From Podaxis mareebaensis (taxonomy: Eukaryota; Basidiomycota; Agaricomycetes; Agaricales; Agaricaceae), in assembly GCA_018524725.1 (NCBI GenBank), contig JAEUWP010000366.1, forward strand, positions 62,001-126,000: a stretch of 64,000 nt of DNA, given 5' to 3'. The position numbers and the translations under genes are program-made. The notes under the pieces were generated by a model that searched no databases, was not told where the DNA came from, and saw only the letters and a program-made list of their open reading frames with translations. The stretch's first letter is position 1; every line of letters begins with the position of its first letter. Positions 34,220-47,735 of the stretch are shown piece by piece.

Positions 34220-36036
34220 ATGCAACCTGGTCCAGCTAGTAAGTCCAACTTGGGATCCGGCCGCACACAAACTCACCAAACTTGGCCGCATTTCTCAGAG
34301 CCCTCCAAGAGGTTGGCCCAAGAACCTCCCTCTGGAGAACCTGCCGCGAAAAAGAGTAACCTTGAATCCTTTTCCAGACGAAGCGCTTTTCACACTTTCG
34401 ATCAGTCCACCCCTTCTTCACAAAAGATGTCAACAAAGCCAATGAGTCTTCAGGGCCCTTCAGATGGCTTCCTTCTCTAGGAAAGAACAAGACATGTCTC
34501 CACGGAGTAAATCTGGAGCCAAAGTGTGGTTCTAAAGTAGCTGCTTTCGACTTGGATGGGACTGTCATCAAATTCCTCACTGGCGGCGCTCAATGGGAAT
34601 GGTGGAACTCTGTCGTCCCAACGAAACTACAGGACGTTATCAAGGAGGAGTAGGTTCGTTGACCATGAGCTGTTCAATATTCTCATGGACTTGTTAGTTA
34701 TTCGATCGTCTTCCTTTCTAACCAAGCGATTAAACCTGGCCTTCTTAAGCAATGGAAGGAGAAAATACCGTCTATTGCATCTGCGGTAAGACCCATTCAT
34801 TTTTCCAGTCACCATGACCTTCATGTCCCACTTCGCTGTAGCTCGATGCCGTCCCTTTCCGGATATTTGCCGCAACAGCGAAAGATGGGTACCGCAAACC
34901 CATGTTGGGAATGTGGTGGGAACTGGAGAGGATATTCAGAGAACAGGGAGTTGAAATTGGTAAGGGGCTCCCCTCAGGATAACTATTCAATCAAACACTC
35001 TATGACTGCAGACTTCAAGTCTTCATTTTTTGTGGGGGACGCTGCTGGTCGTCAATACAAGAACCGGAAGCCGGACTTCTCGAGCACAGACCGGAAGTTC
35101 GCGTTGAATATTGGGATCCCTTTCATGACTCCTGAAGTGAGCAATTGCGAGGAAGACAAATTATAACACGCACTCACCACCAAACGCAGGAATACTTTCT
35201 GAAGTTACCCGTTCATTCAGACTATGTCCTACCTGGATTCCACGTTTCATCGCTTCAAGATCGTAAGAGCTTCTTAGTCGATTTTTCTTGTTCTCACCCG
35301 GGCTCCATAGTCCCCCTGGTCACGCCGACCTCATCCCCAATCATCCCTTGCCCCAGACAGCAGGAAATCGTAGTTTTTTGTGGATACCCAGCCCTTGGCA
35401 AAACGCGATTTTACCGCCGCTACTTTCAGCCAGCCAACTATACCCATATCAACCAAGACACCTTGAAAACTCGCGACAAATGTGTCAAAGCAACCCGGGA
35501 AGCTCTGAGGAGAGGCGAAAGTTGCGTCGTTGGTAGGGCTCACCGAATCAGAAGAAGCCTTCTGACCTGAGCTACATTCCTTGGATTTACAGATAATACT
35601 AATCGCGATGCTAAAACGCGGAAATATTATGTTGACGTAGCAAGAGAGTTCAAGGTACTAATAAGGTCGGAGAAATAATCCAAAATGCTCTTCCTCAAAG
35701 TATTTATTCACCACCAATCTTTCAGGTGTTTCGTCTTCGCTGGTAACATAGACCCTGCTTGGCACAACAATCTTTACCGAACTTTCCACCTGCCACCATC
35801 AGTCGCTGCACAAGAGGTGAGCTTATTCCTATAATCGTTTTCCCCACCAAGATTTGTGTTCCTAGGTGTCAAGGGAACTTGTTCCCTATAACGCATTCGC
35901 GAGCTTCCGAGATCAGTATGAAGAACCAACTACCAACGAAGGGTTTTCGGAAGTTCGCAAAGTCAATTGGAAATTTGAAGGAACAGAAGAGGAGAAGCGA
36001 AATTGGTCTATGTGGCTGCAGATTGATGGTACCTAA
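34220..36036 (+). CDS. Polynucleotide 3'-phosphatase / 5'-kinase (PNKP-like)
   Basis: The protein repairs DNA strand-break ends by removing 3' phosphate and adding 5' phosphate. The phosphatase part reads [18 protein letters not shown], the catalytic [14 protein letters not shown] (D-x-D-G-T, about 34,540-34,570), [27 protein letters not shown] and [13 protein letters not shown]. The kinase part has a Walker [16 protein letters not shown] (about 35,385-35,425), the partner segment [17 protein letters not shown] and a C-terminus ending [10 protein letters not shown]. No FHA domain is seen, as in fission yeast Pnk1. The likely start exon is MQPGPA with a GTAAGT donor at about 34,239. The frame changes between about 34,440 and 34,490 without a normal-sized intron that I can find, so the N-terminus is unsure. 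Confidence 0.85.
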
Positions 36037-37448
36037 CTCGGTTCAGAGTCACTATTGACCTGGGGTGTGAGATCCGATTTAAGATAATGCCAGTGTGAGC
36101 AACTCCGTAACCTTTCCGCAGCCTGTTCAGGAGTGAGGTCCCGCTGGGCCTCTGCCATCAATTCGAATCTGGAAAGATGGTGTAAAAGAGGGATACTTGA
36201 AAGAGTTACTTCTGGACGCACCCAACTAGGAACTTCTTCACAGTCGCACTCCTTAGCAACGGAGGGTCGAAGTGAATGTGAAGATGAGCAACCTCGTCCC
36301 CATCTTCCGAAACCTCAGAAGCAGGTACCGGTCGCTGATGAATGCCCATGGAGTACGCGAAGGAGCATTGGAATAGGTTATCATAACGCGTGGTTATCTG
36401 AGAGAGTATCTCCGCCAATGACCGTTTTTCCACGTCAGTGAGGCAATCTATAGACGTTACATGCCGATGGAAAGGCAGGACTAGATTATCGATCAGTAGT
36501 GTCCCGAGATCCGGGGAACCGAGAGGCATACGAAGGATCTCGAAGGGCCAGACGGCCCACCAAGGAACGAGCGCCACCCAATGTTCATTGCGTACAACAA
36601 CACGGGCATTCTCCTGTCCGAGGTTGACTTCGGCATAAGCGTACTCACAAAGCAGGCAAGGACGGCCTGATTGAATGCATGATTTAGATTTCGACTCATC
36701 CAGAGGGGTAGAACTGACTCACCATTTGGACCACGCGGTGCTTCAGGGCTGCCACAAGCCGATTCGAGGGAATAGCGCTTTAGAGATTCCAACTCTTTCG
36801 CAGGAATTGTGGGCACTTCAGAAAGCGACCAGACTTGACCATGAGGGTGATTATTCGAGCAGCCCATCATGGCCCCTTTGTTCTACCAGAGGTCAGGCGG
36901 TACTTACGGAAAAACAATGCATGGGGGGCTGACCTCGAAGATCTGGACATATCTAATCCCTTCCTGCCTTCCTCTCATGAGGTATATACGGGTCCACTCA
37001 TCGATCACTCGTTCGATATCTGGAAGGTCCAATTGAGCCAAGGTTAAGCTGTGGCGTGGGTGGAAAACAATAACGTCGCAAGCCCCATGGACAGGTTGAC
37101 TCGTTAGCATGGGGTGCGGAGGATCAGGCGTGCGTGGAGGGGGGCCAGGCAGGACTGCCGAGAAGTCATTGACGAAGGTGAAGGTGTGTTCATAGAAGGG
37201 GTTCTTTTGGCCACCTGACCTTGCGTTTCCTGGACACAGGTAGCAGGCAGCATCATAATCGGGGGGTATTACTGTCTGAACGGTCTCAGTCTGTCCCAGC
37301 CATGGACGCTTGGTGCGGTGGGGGGAAACGAGAACATGCTCGTTGAGAAGAGGATTAACTAATGCGAACGTCAGCGCTTAGAATAGCGTATTTTGGCAGT
37401 TGGAACCTTACAGCGACGATGTGGGTGGGTGGTTGGGTCGAAATCCAT
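36033..37448 (-). CDS. GAL7: Galactose-1-phosphate uridylyltransferase
   Basis: This Leloir-pathway enzyme exchanges UMP between UDP-glucose and galactose-1-phosphate. Exon 1 gives MDFDPTTHPHRR, joined to FNPLLNEHVLVSPHRTKRPW, then YDAACYLCPGNARSGG, HGACDVIVFHPRHSLTLAQL, GIRYVQIFENKGAMMGCSN, the catalytic NNHPHGQVWS (H-P-H nucleophile region, about 36,840), PCLLCEYAYAE, VPWWAVWPFEI and the metal site AHLHIHFDPPLLRSA. It ends in SDSEPS. Length is close to 370 residues as usual. The stop codon overlaps that of PNKP on the other strand. Its start is 159 bp from that of DDX41. Confidence 0.93.
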
Positions 37449-37544
37449 GTTAGCAGGTGATAGTTGAAGTTTGAGGGGGTTGAAGGACGCTAAAGCCCAA
37501 GAGCTCGATCTAATCTAATCTTCGTTCCGGCTAAACCTGCCCGG

Positions 37545-37572
37545 CGGCCCGGAAACATCAACGGCCCGGAAA
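37545..37572. promoter_or_regulatory. Direct repeat CGGCCCGGAAA in GAL7/DDX41 promoter
   Basis: The 11-mer CGGCCCGGAAA occurs at 37,545-37,555 and 37,562-37,572, start to start 17 bp, between the divergent start codons of GAL7 and DDX41. Two identical GC-rich copies in a 159-bp promoter suggest a protein site, but the factor is unknown. Confidence 0.4.
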
Positions 37573-37607
37573 GTGATAGCACATGGTGGCTGTCCAGTCA
37601 AGCGACC

Positions 37608-39907
<2,300 letters not shown>

Positions 39908-40155
39908 TCAGAATACAGATGTCATTCATGAGCGGTGGAACGGTACTATAAAAAGAATTCATGGAACACATTGACCCCGGAATAAGTAATTTGTAGCCCC
40001 ATGTGGAGCTGTTGCCATAGTCTCAGTCTGAGACTGTCTAACGTTGGTGATCACCGAGTCTCAACTTCACACGACAAATTTTCCAACCCTTGGTTTGTTT
40101 AAGTATATAACTCGTTCACCAGCTCTGCTTTCTGCTACACTCATGACTATGCAAC

Positions 40156-41840
40156 ATGGTCTTAGAAACGACTGATCAATACCATCACAGGAGAACAACC
40201 CCAGCCTATCCTGCAGGTCTTCCCCGTGACAATAACCAACGCGATGGCGGCTCGTCCCTCCCATTTGCCCTTATTATACGTCGTCGGAGACACCTAGTAG
40301 TCACTATTCTCCTGGTCCTCGCCATCGTATTCACACTGAAGGCCTCCACTGATGTATCTTTCCAAGACATCACTTCTATCTATACCAAACCTAGTTTCAG
40401 AGACCAGAATCCTTCATACAAAAACTCGATTACACCTACGCCAACCACCATCTTCGTAACAGACACCGTTTACATCCCAGGGCCTACACAAACAGTGACC
40501 AAAGTTCAAACCGAACATGTTTCTGCTCAAGAGCAACAATCGCCGTTAGAAGCAGTGGTTTTTGTTCTCATTATATGGTCCAAATCTTCCGCCATCGAGG
40601 GCGCTCTACTGATCAAGGTCGGCTTCCGATTCACTGACTGATGACCTCAAAGCTCATTGCGGCCGCATACGACAGTCTACTCTAATGTATACCACAAGCC
40701 CCTCCGAATTCCACATCATATGCGATGATGAGGCCGAGGATTATTTGCGCTCTCGTTTTGCATTAGTTCATCGGCCTAGACACGATGTCCTCGTACGATT
40801 TTACAAGCCCACCTGGCAAAGCATGCTGGATAGGATTGAACGTGAGGGCACCATCCATACAGACCATTCTGCTGGCTTGCGTAAGTCACAGTTGATTTCC
40901 TTTCATTGCATCTCTCATGAAAGCGGTTTTAAGCTGGTCTGATGAAGCTCTTCATCCATGAGATAGTCCCTGTTGAAAAGGGAATCTATGTTGATACCGA
41001 TGCTTTCTTTATCTCTGACCCTACGCTCCTCTGGAAAGTTTTTGAAACCCTCAAACCGTCGACTGCAGTGGTCATGTCGAGCCACCCTGATCAAGATTCC
41101 CCTGAGTGGCACCATGCTTCTCGAATATGCTCCTGCGTGATGCTTCTCGACCTTGGAAAGCTACGTGACCTACGGTTGATGGATTCCTCTATCTATAAAA
41201 GTGACTCGAGCCGTCACTTCCCCCCAGCCCTCGCCCCAGAGGCATTCCGGGCGATGTACGGACTACCAGGTGGAGATGGTCATGGCCGATACGACAATGT
41301 CCGTCTTGGAGACCAGGGATACTGGTGGGCAATTATCAGTCACCGGCCGGATATCTTCGAGCCCCTCAGCTACGACTTCGAAGTGACAAGTTGCTTATTC
41401 AATACCTACAACATTGGTTTGGGCAACGATGACATTGGAGAGGCCGAGGAACTTTCTCGACAGAACTTTCTTGCTGGTACACCCCAGGAGGTGCGTCATC
41501 TCTTGTTGTCGACATTGCACCCTTCTGACACATGCGCGTAATAGGGCAATGTGGTTCTGCCGAAACTGCTTCATTTGTATGTAACATAAATTTCAGCTGC
41601 TACCCCGACAAGCGTTGCTGATCCTTTCCTAGTAACTGCTTACATGGAACGGATGTTTATATGGATTGGGAGGGTTGGTCCAGACCTGACGACATCCTCA
41701 CCCAACGCTGGGGCGCCGCTATGAAATACCATGTGGGATTCAAATGGATCTGGCTAAATAGCGGTAAAGGCACCATGCAAATGGAGACCACTAGCGTCTT
41801 ATTTGCTGATGAACGTTTTGCCAATGAAGTGGTCGTATAG
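40156..41840 (+). CDS. Type II membrane glycosyltransferase, GT8/LARGE-like
   Basis: A short cytosolic tail with IIRRRRH is followed by one membrane span (about residues 45-65, HLVVTILLVLAIVFTLKAS) and a Ser/Thr-rich stem. The lumenal domain begins VVFVLIIWSKSSAIEGALLI and is joined across a 58-nt intron to STLMYTTSPSEFHIICDDEA. The metal-binding D-x-D appears in GIYVDTDAFFISD (about 41,000). Later NIGLGNDD and LLHFNCLHGTDVY mark the C-terminal part. This order fits GT8-type transferases that build sugar chains in the Golgi. The exact sugar is not visible. The stop is at 41,838-41,840. It lies tail-to-tail with the RecQ gene, 205 bp apart. Confidence 0.78.
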
Positions 41841-42045
41841 CACGCATTTAGATTATATTTAATTACAAGTTCACATTAAGTGGCTAGAGATAGATATATG
41901 GCGATAGTGTGTGGTATCATGCCGGTCTGCTAGTGGACTTATGATATGCAAATCGACTGTGCATCTCATCCATCCCAGGGGGTGGGGCTTTCCTTGTGGT
42001 CCTGATATTTTGATTAGTCGAGGAAAGGACGGCACGTTTCATAAA

Positions 42046-45000
42046 CTACATACCCAAGGCGATGCTGAATGCAAATCTGGATCATCTCGTTGCGACACCG
42101 GCTAAAGGATGGTGTATGTTCATAACCGGCTTCATCTACGATCCTATTGAATTCAAGATAATCTTCGAATTCTAAATCAATAAATGGCAGGGATTACTGT
42201 CAGGAGTGACCTCACCCCGTGGGCAAGCGTAGCATATTGATTGAAGCATTTCTTCGCTTAAGACTGCGCCCTTGCTTGCCAGTCCTTCGCGAACCATCAC
42301 CTTGAACATGTCAATTGAGCTCCTGAAGATTACTGATCGGGGCCAATGATCTTACCTCATGGCGAAGGCTGTCCAACTTGATATATAGTTCTGACATTGA
42401 GTCGGGGGAGCATTCTCTCGTTGCTGGGCTCGCAGACGAAGAGGCGGGCAAACCACTACGGCCAAACGAATCATCCTCGTCAGGGAAGGACTCAATTGGG
42501 TCATGATTGTTTAAGCTGTGGGCACGCCGTTTTCCCTTCCCCTGGTGTTCTTGACTTCTTTTTGCTGTTTTGATCGGGTTTTTGGCAGGCGGGGGTTTCC
42601 ATTCAACGTAGAAGGGATTCCCTTTCGCTTTGAATGCCGTTGCGGCGGAACCTATCTGAGAAAGCGTTGGCAAGTTCGTCCTTGTGTCCGAAGGTAATTC
42701 GTACCTCAATATATTCGGCTGAAAAACCCGTTTTCTGCCTCTGCACGCTGATCGTGAGGATGTCAAGAACCAAAAGTTTGCCCAGCGCCACGTCCATGAG
42801 CTCTTTGGATAGGCCTTTACAAGTCCCAAAGCCTGAAATTTCAGTAAATCCGCGCTTCCGGATCTCGGACAGATTTGAGCCCCGGAGTACGCTTGCGAGT
42901 TGGGACTGAGTGATCTTGTCCGCTGCGTCCGAAATTGCTTGCAACACGTTGATGGCATTGTTAGCAATAACTGTAGCGTCCTCGGGAACCGGTAGTCGAT
43001 CGTCCAAGCAATTATCGCAACTATGCTGGCAATCGCGCTTGTGGAACTCTTGTCCAAAATGCCGAAGTACCTGGACTCTGCGACATTCTGAGATATTGCT
43101 GCAGTATTTTATGACCTCGCGAGCCGTGTCTTTCTGTCTTTCGATGGCTTCAGGCGTAAGCGGCTCTTCGCGATCGTTATTGTTCTCTATCATCCAACAA
43201 ATCGTCATAAAATCCCTGAAGCTGTAGTCTGCACGGGGGAGAAATTTAGGTGCCAGAGTTAGGTTAGTATACATCACGCACACAAGATACAGTCGGCCGG
43301 TTTGCCGTCGCGACCCGCCCTTCCTGTTTCTTGGTAATAGCTGCAGAAAGTCAGGTTCGGAGAACTGGCGGTCACCTGAACTACGTACCCAGATAGAGAC
43401 TTGGGCAGGTCATAATGGATGACGAAGCGCACTGAGAGAGCAGTTAGAATAAGACATTCGAAGAAAAGATCCAAGGCTTTTACCGTCCGCTTTATCGATA
43501 CCCATCCCAAACGCGATCTATTCGTATATGAGTGAGATAAACATCGCACAAAATGATCCCTCACCGTCGCCACAACGATGTGAAACTTATCCATCTTCCA
43601 ATCTTCCAGGAGGCGATTCTTTTCCTCCTTGCTTAGCCCGGCATGGAAGAACTTTGCGGCAAGGCCCTTCTCTCTAAGTTGTTCTGCGACTTGCTGACAC
43701 GACTTTCGGGACAAGCAGTAAATCACCCCAGATTGATTAGGGTGTTCACCGTTGATGAAGTTAACAATGTCGGCCAGTACGTTCTTCTTGTCCTTGACAA
43801 CGTATTTAAGGTTGGGTCGGTTGAACGATTGAGTGAACAGTGCATGATCTCGGAGCCGTAGTTGATTGACGATGTCTTCCCGAGTGCGCTGGTTCGCGGT
43901 TGCAGTCAAGGCAATGATCGGAACATCAGGGTAATCTTCGCGAAGTTGACCCAATCCTTGATACTGGTTAACACGAGTCAGGCTTTGTGGTTCAGGTGAG
44001 TGATGAGATACCTACTGCGTTACGAAAGTCTTGGCCCCATGTGGAAATACAGTGCGCTTCATCTATAGCGAAACGAGCAAGCTGCTTCTGGCGATAGAGC
44101 ATGTTCAACAGACTTCTACAGGCGGGGCTAGCTTTAAGTTTTTCCGGGGTGATGTATAGCAAAGAGGGTTTCTTGTCCCCATTCCACAACCTGGCGTTTA
44201 CTTCGTTCTGCTGGGATTCGGCATTCCAGAAAAAAGCGTCGACGCCTTTCGAAGTCAATGCGCTGACTTGATCTTCCATCAGAGCAGTGAGGGGGGAAAC
44301 AACGACAGTGACACCACGCGTTCTTCCAGTTGTGCAAACAGCGGGTAGTTGGTAACACAAACTCTTCCCTCCACCCGTAGGCATCAAGACGAAGACATCC
44401 CTACCAGCCATAGTCGCCGCGATCGCCTCAAGTTGGTTTGGCCTGAAACTTGTTAGACCGAAAACGTTTCTTAGTTGACGCCAAACCTCGTCAAGATAAG
44501 GTGCCCGAAAGTGATCGGAGGGAGAGGGATAGACAGAGGTTTTCGCGATTGCATCGAGCACGGCCGTAGGCATTTCCCCAAAGCTATCCCACAGCTCTTC
44601 ATCATTATCGGATGCCTGGGTGTGGTTTTGTGATTTCAAGTAAAGATCCCGGTCAGCACTGATGGCCCTAAGGTGCGTTTCTTGTTCCCCAGAAGACGAG
44701 GAGACCTCCTGCGGTAGTGGCTGGAACAGGGAGCTGCTCATGGTTAGGGATAGGTTTTCCAATGTGCCCACGGTTCGGGAGTTTAATTCAAGCTCTGAAG
44801 GAAGAGTCGCAGGAGGCTTTCGAGCACGATCCTGCGTTCCTCGCTTCTGGGATAGTACCCACTCAATGGCTTTTATCCGTTCCTCGAACATTTTCCTATG
44901 ACACCCACCAGGACTCAGAGTAAGCTAATTTGAACCTAAACTTCACGAACCTGATGTTCCGAAGAAACTTAGTATCGGCTATCTCCTCTGAATCCACTCC

Positions 45001-45796
45001 ATCAAGGAGCTGCTGCATGACCCGCGTCAACAATTCACGATCCTTGTTCCTGAAGCTCTCCAGATCTTTGAAAGACACCTTGAGAGGAGAAGTGAGTCAT
45101 TGGCACTACTCTGTAAGTAGCATGAAACTTACATCCAACAGGTCCGAGTCGGCTTCCATCCACTGAGGGAGTGAAGAATTGGTCTCCTTTGGTGGATCCG
45201 GGGCAGACAAAGTAGCGGCTTTACTAACGAGTCGAGATATAAAGGACGGCGTGTCTTTCGGGTCCGCTCTTGGTTCAGTGGGCAGAAGGTTCTCTTTGTC
45301 TGAACTTGTAGTTGCTTTCTTCGGCCGTTTGTAGGCCTGGGGGGAGGGTTCCTGTACGGCATCTGGATCGGATGATGTCCTTTTGAGCGGGTTTGGAGTA
45401 ATGGGATCCGAATGATCGGAAACATTGATAGAATCAACGGCGGTGGTAGTTTCCCAAGTGGTTGGTTGTAACGGGGGTGGCTTCGTCTGCCTGAATCCAG
45501 GCGTCGAAAATGAGGGAAGGCTGTTCGCGGTCTTGGCTGGTGAACATGCGTGAGCAGGAGGCCATGCTAAGGTACCAAGAGAATTTACCACTACTACTTT
45601 CTATTGGTGTCGATGTCGCAGGTTTGAATTTAGGCTTCTGGGAGGCAAGATCAGCGGGAGGCATCAAAAGTAATTCTTAGAGGATGTTTACTCCAGAGTT
45701 AGAGCGAGGAGAAGGGGTGTATGTCTGTGCCGAGTTGTGAGTGCCATTTGCCTTGCGCTTGAGCAAGTCAGCCAGGTTGTTCTTCGGGACTGACAT
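42046..45796 (-). CDS. RecQ-family DNA helicase (Sgs1/BLM-like)
   Basis: A Ser/Pro/Lys-rich N-terminus starts MSVPKNNLADLLKRKANG. The helicase core has FGLTSFRPNQLEAI, Walker A LMPTGGGKSLCYQLPA (about 44,380), VVSPLTALMEDQV, FAIDEAHCISTWGQDFR (DEAH), IIALTATA, SGVIYCLSRKSC, IAFGMGIDKA and YYQETGRAGRDG. The RQC zinc part reads CRRVQVLRHFG and DCQHSCDNC, then the winged helix. The C-terminus holds an HRDC-like helical domain (LYIKLDSLRHE, joined across a 55-nt intron to VMVREGLASKGAVLSEEML and SICYACPREFEDYL), ending RLGYV at 42,046. Such 3'-5' helicases unwind recombination intermediates and stalled forks. The motif III-like WGQDFR replaces the common WGHDFR. Confidence 0.92.
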
Positions 45797-45869
45797 AGCG
45801 GGTGTTGCCAAGTTGACCATAAACGCCGCGATCTAAGTTAAGGACCGCGTCAGAAACGGCGCGTATATG

Positions 45870-45877
45870 TCACGTGA
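45870..45877. promoter_or_regulatory. E-box octamer TCACGTGA in RecQ/NUF2 promoter
   Basis: TCACGTGA lies 68 bp upstream of the NUF2 start codon and 74 bp from the RecQ start codon, inside a 148-bp head-to-head promoter. Confidence 0.55.
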
Positions 45878-45944
45878 TCGCGCCGCTAATGAGTTGAGGA
45901 CGCGACTTGGCAGGTTGTCTCTTCATCTCCATTCATCTCCCACA

Positions 45945-47721
45945 ATGCCCAAGGGTATCTTCCCTCACTTGAACAGTTCAGACATCATCACAGCTCTCGG
46001 CGGATGGGGCTTGTCTGTCAGTCCCGATCAACTCGTACACCCCACTGCCGACTTCGTTGAGGGTGTTTATTGTGCTTGCCTCCAGCAAGTAACTGGCCTC
46101 ACCTACGACTCGCTCCGAGACCCAGTGACCAATTCGATGACTTCCCTGGGACTTGACAACGAGGTTGGAGCTCCCGCTAATGATCTGTCGATTTGTTTTG
46201 ACGGGTTGTGTTGACTGCGCAAAACAGGATCTGTATTCCTCCGCTTTCTCTAATAACCTCGTCCTCTATCACTTGCAAGTCCACGATCATGGGGCCGTTC
46301 CTTGAGAGTTCTAACGTACATCTAGGACCAGATTTGCTAAGGCAGCCCAAGTCGAGGACTTTAACGCCAAGGACTTGTACATGCCCGACAAAGCGCGAAC
46401 ATTTATCCTACTCTCCGCTTTCATCAACTTCGTCAAGTTTACGGAACAATTCTGCGACCAATTTGTAAGGGATTTGCGTGAACACTCAGAGAAGATTTTG
46501 GTGGAACGCGAAGAAGTCGCCGAAGGGCTGGAAAAAGTTCAAAGGGAAATTGACGCCATCAAGTATGTCTCTTGGTCAGGGGGTCCACGAACGCTCATAT
46601 GATTTTATAGAGCCCAGATAGCAGAGAACGAACCTCAGTGCGAGCGCCTCCGTCAGGAAAATGACGTTCTGCGGCAAAAGATGTTCGAAATCAAGAATTC
46701 ACAAGCCCTGGCAGTTAGCGAGTTGGAAAAGCTGAAGGCCGAGAAGGACACGCTTGTCCGGCAGAGAGTACGAGTTTCCTCGCTCTTTCAATTATATTCG
46801 CTAATGATATCCGTGTTGGTGGATACAGGAAAGCCTGGCTGAAGAGATTGCGACTACCAACGAATCTGTGCAACGAACGCAAGGACGAGTCGTTCAGTCT
46901 CCTGACCGTATCAAGAAACGAATCTCACAAATGACCCTGGACGCTGCTGACGACAAAAGGACCATTGCTGCCCATGAAGCCAAAGCAAGAGATCTGCAGT
47001 CTAAAATCAATGCATTGCTTACAATCGAGAAGGTGCACCCTATCTACGTATTTAATAAGCCTTTCGTTGATCCTCGTATTAGGATGTCCGAAGTTGTGTT
47101 GAGCAACTGAACACGATTGAGAAGGAAGTGCGCTCCCTTCAAGATACACAGAAGGCTCTGGGCGATGTCAAAGATCAACTGGAAGAGAAAAGCATCGAGA
47201 AGAGCGAGCTGCACCTTAAACGGGAGGTGTGTGATTTGGTTCGTGTATAAGGGAACTCGCGCCACTAACGGTTCGGGTTTGTGCAGAGAGTCCACAAGCA
47301 GCTTGCAAATGCACATGAAAAACTGGAACGAGCTCAAAGACATGCCGAGGACAAAAAACAAGCGAACGAGAAGACAATAGCCCGCCTCAAGGCAGAGTAC
47401 GAACAAATGGCCATTGAAAGACGGGATAACGACAAACAACTGGAGGAGTTGCGTGTCGAAGCAAACAACATTCAGTCAGAGGTCAGCTTCGCAAAGAATC
47501 CCATGTGATTGGTTTTTCAACGTGCTTTGGCAGATGGCGGACCATCTCAAGAAAAACGAAGCAGAACTCAACGAGTTATTGGCAGAATACTGGAGATTGC
47601 GACACGAGACTGGTACGCATACATGTGCAAGTACAAACCAATACTCAGCGCTCAACTGTCATTAGATGTCTATATGGAGACTCTGGCCAACAAGCTCAAG
47701 ATGCGAGTCACGTCGGGTTGA
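45945..47721 (+). CDS. NUF2: Kinetochore protein NUF2
   Basis: The protein is part of the Ndc80 complex that couples kinetochores to microtubules. The calponin-homology head starts MPKGIFPHLNSSDIITALGG and GLSVSPDQLVHPTADFVEGV, then DLYMPDKARTFILLSAFINF (about 46,370), the NUF2 signature. The rest is long coiled coil rich in Glu, Lys and Gln (for example KILVEREEVAEGLEKVQREI and RAQRHAEDKKQANEKTIARL) up to KMRVTSG. The first ATG with the family N-terminus is used; an upstream in-frame ATG near 45,867 exists but would overlap the E-box. It ends only 14 bp from the stop of the ING gene on the other strand. Confidence 0.9.
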
Positions 47722-47735
47722 CCTATACACGAGCA

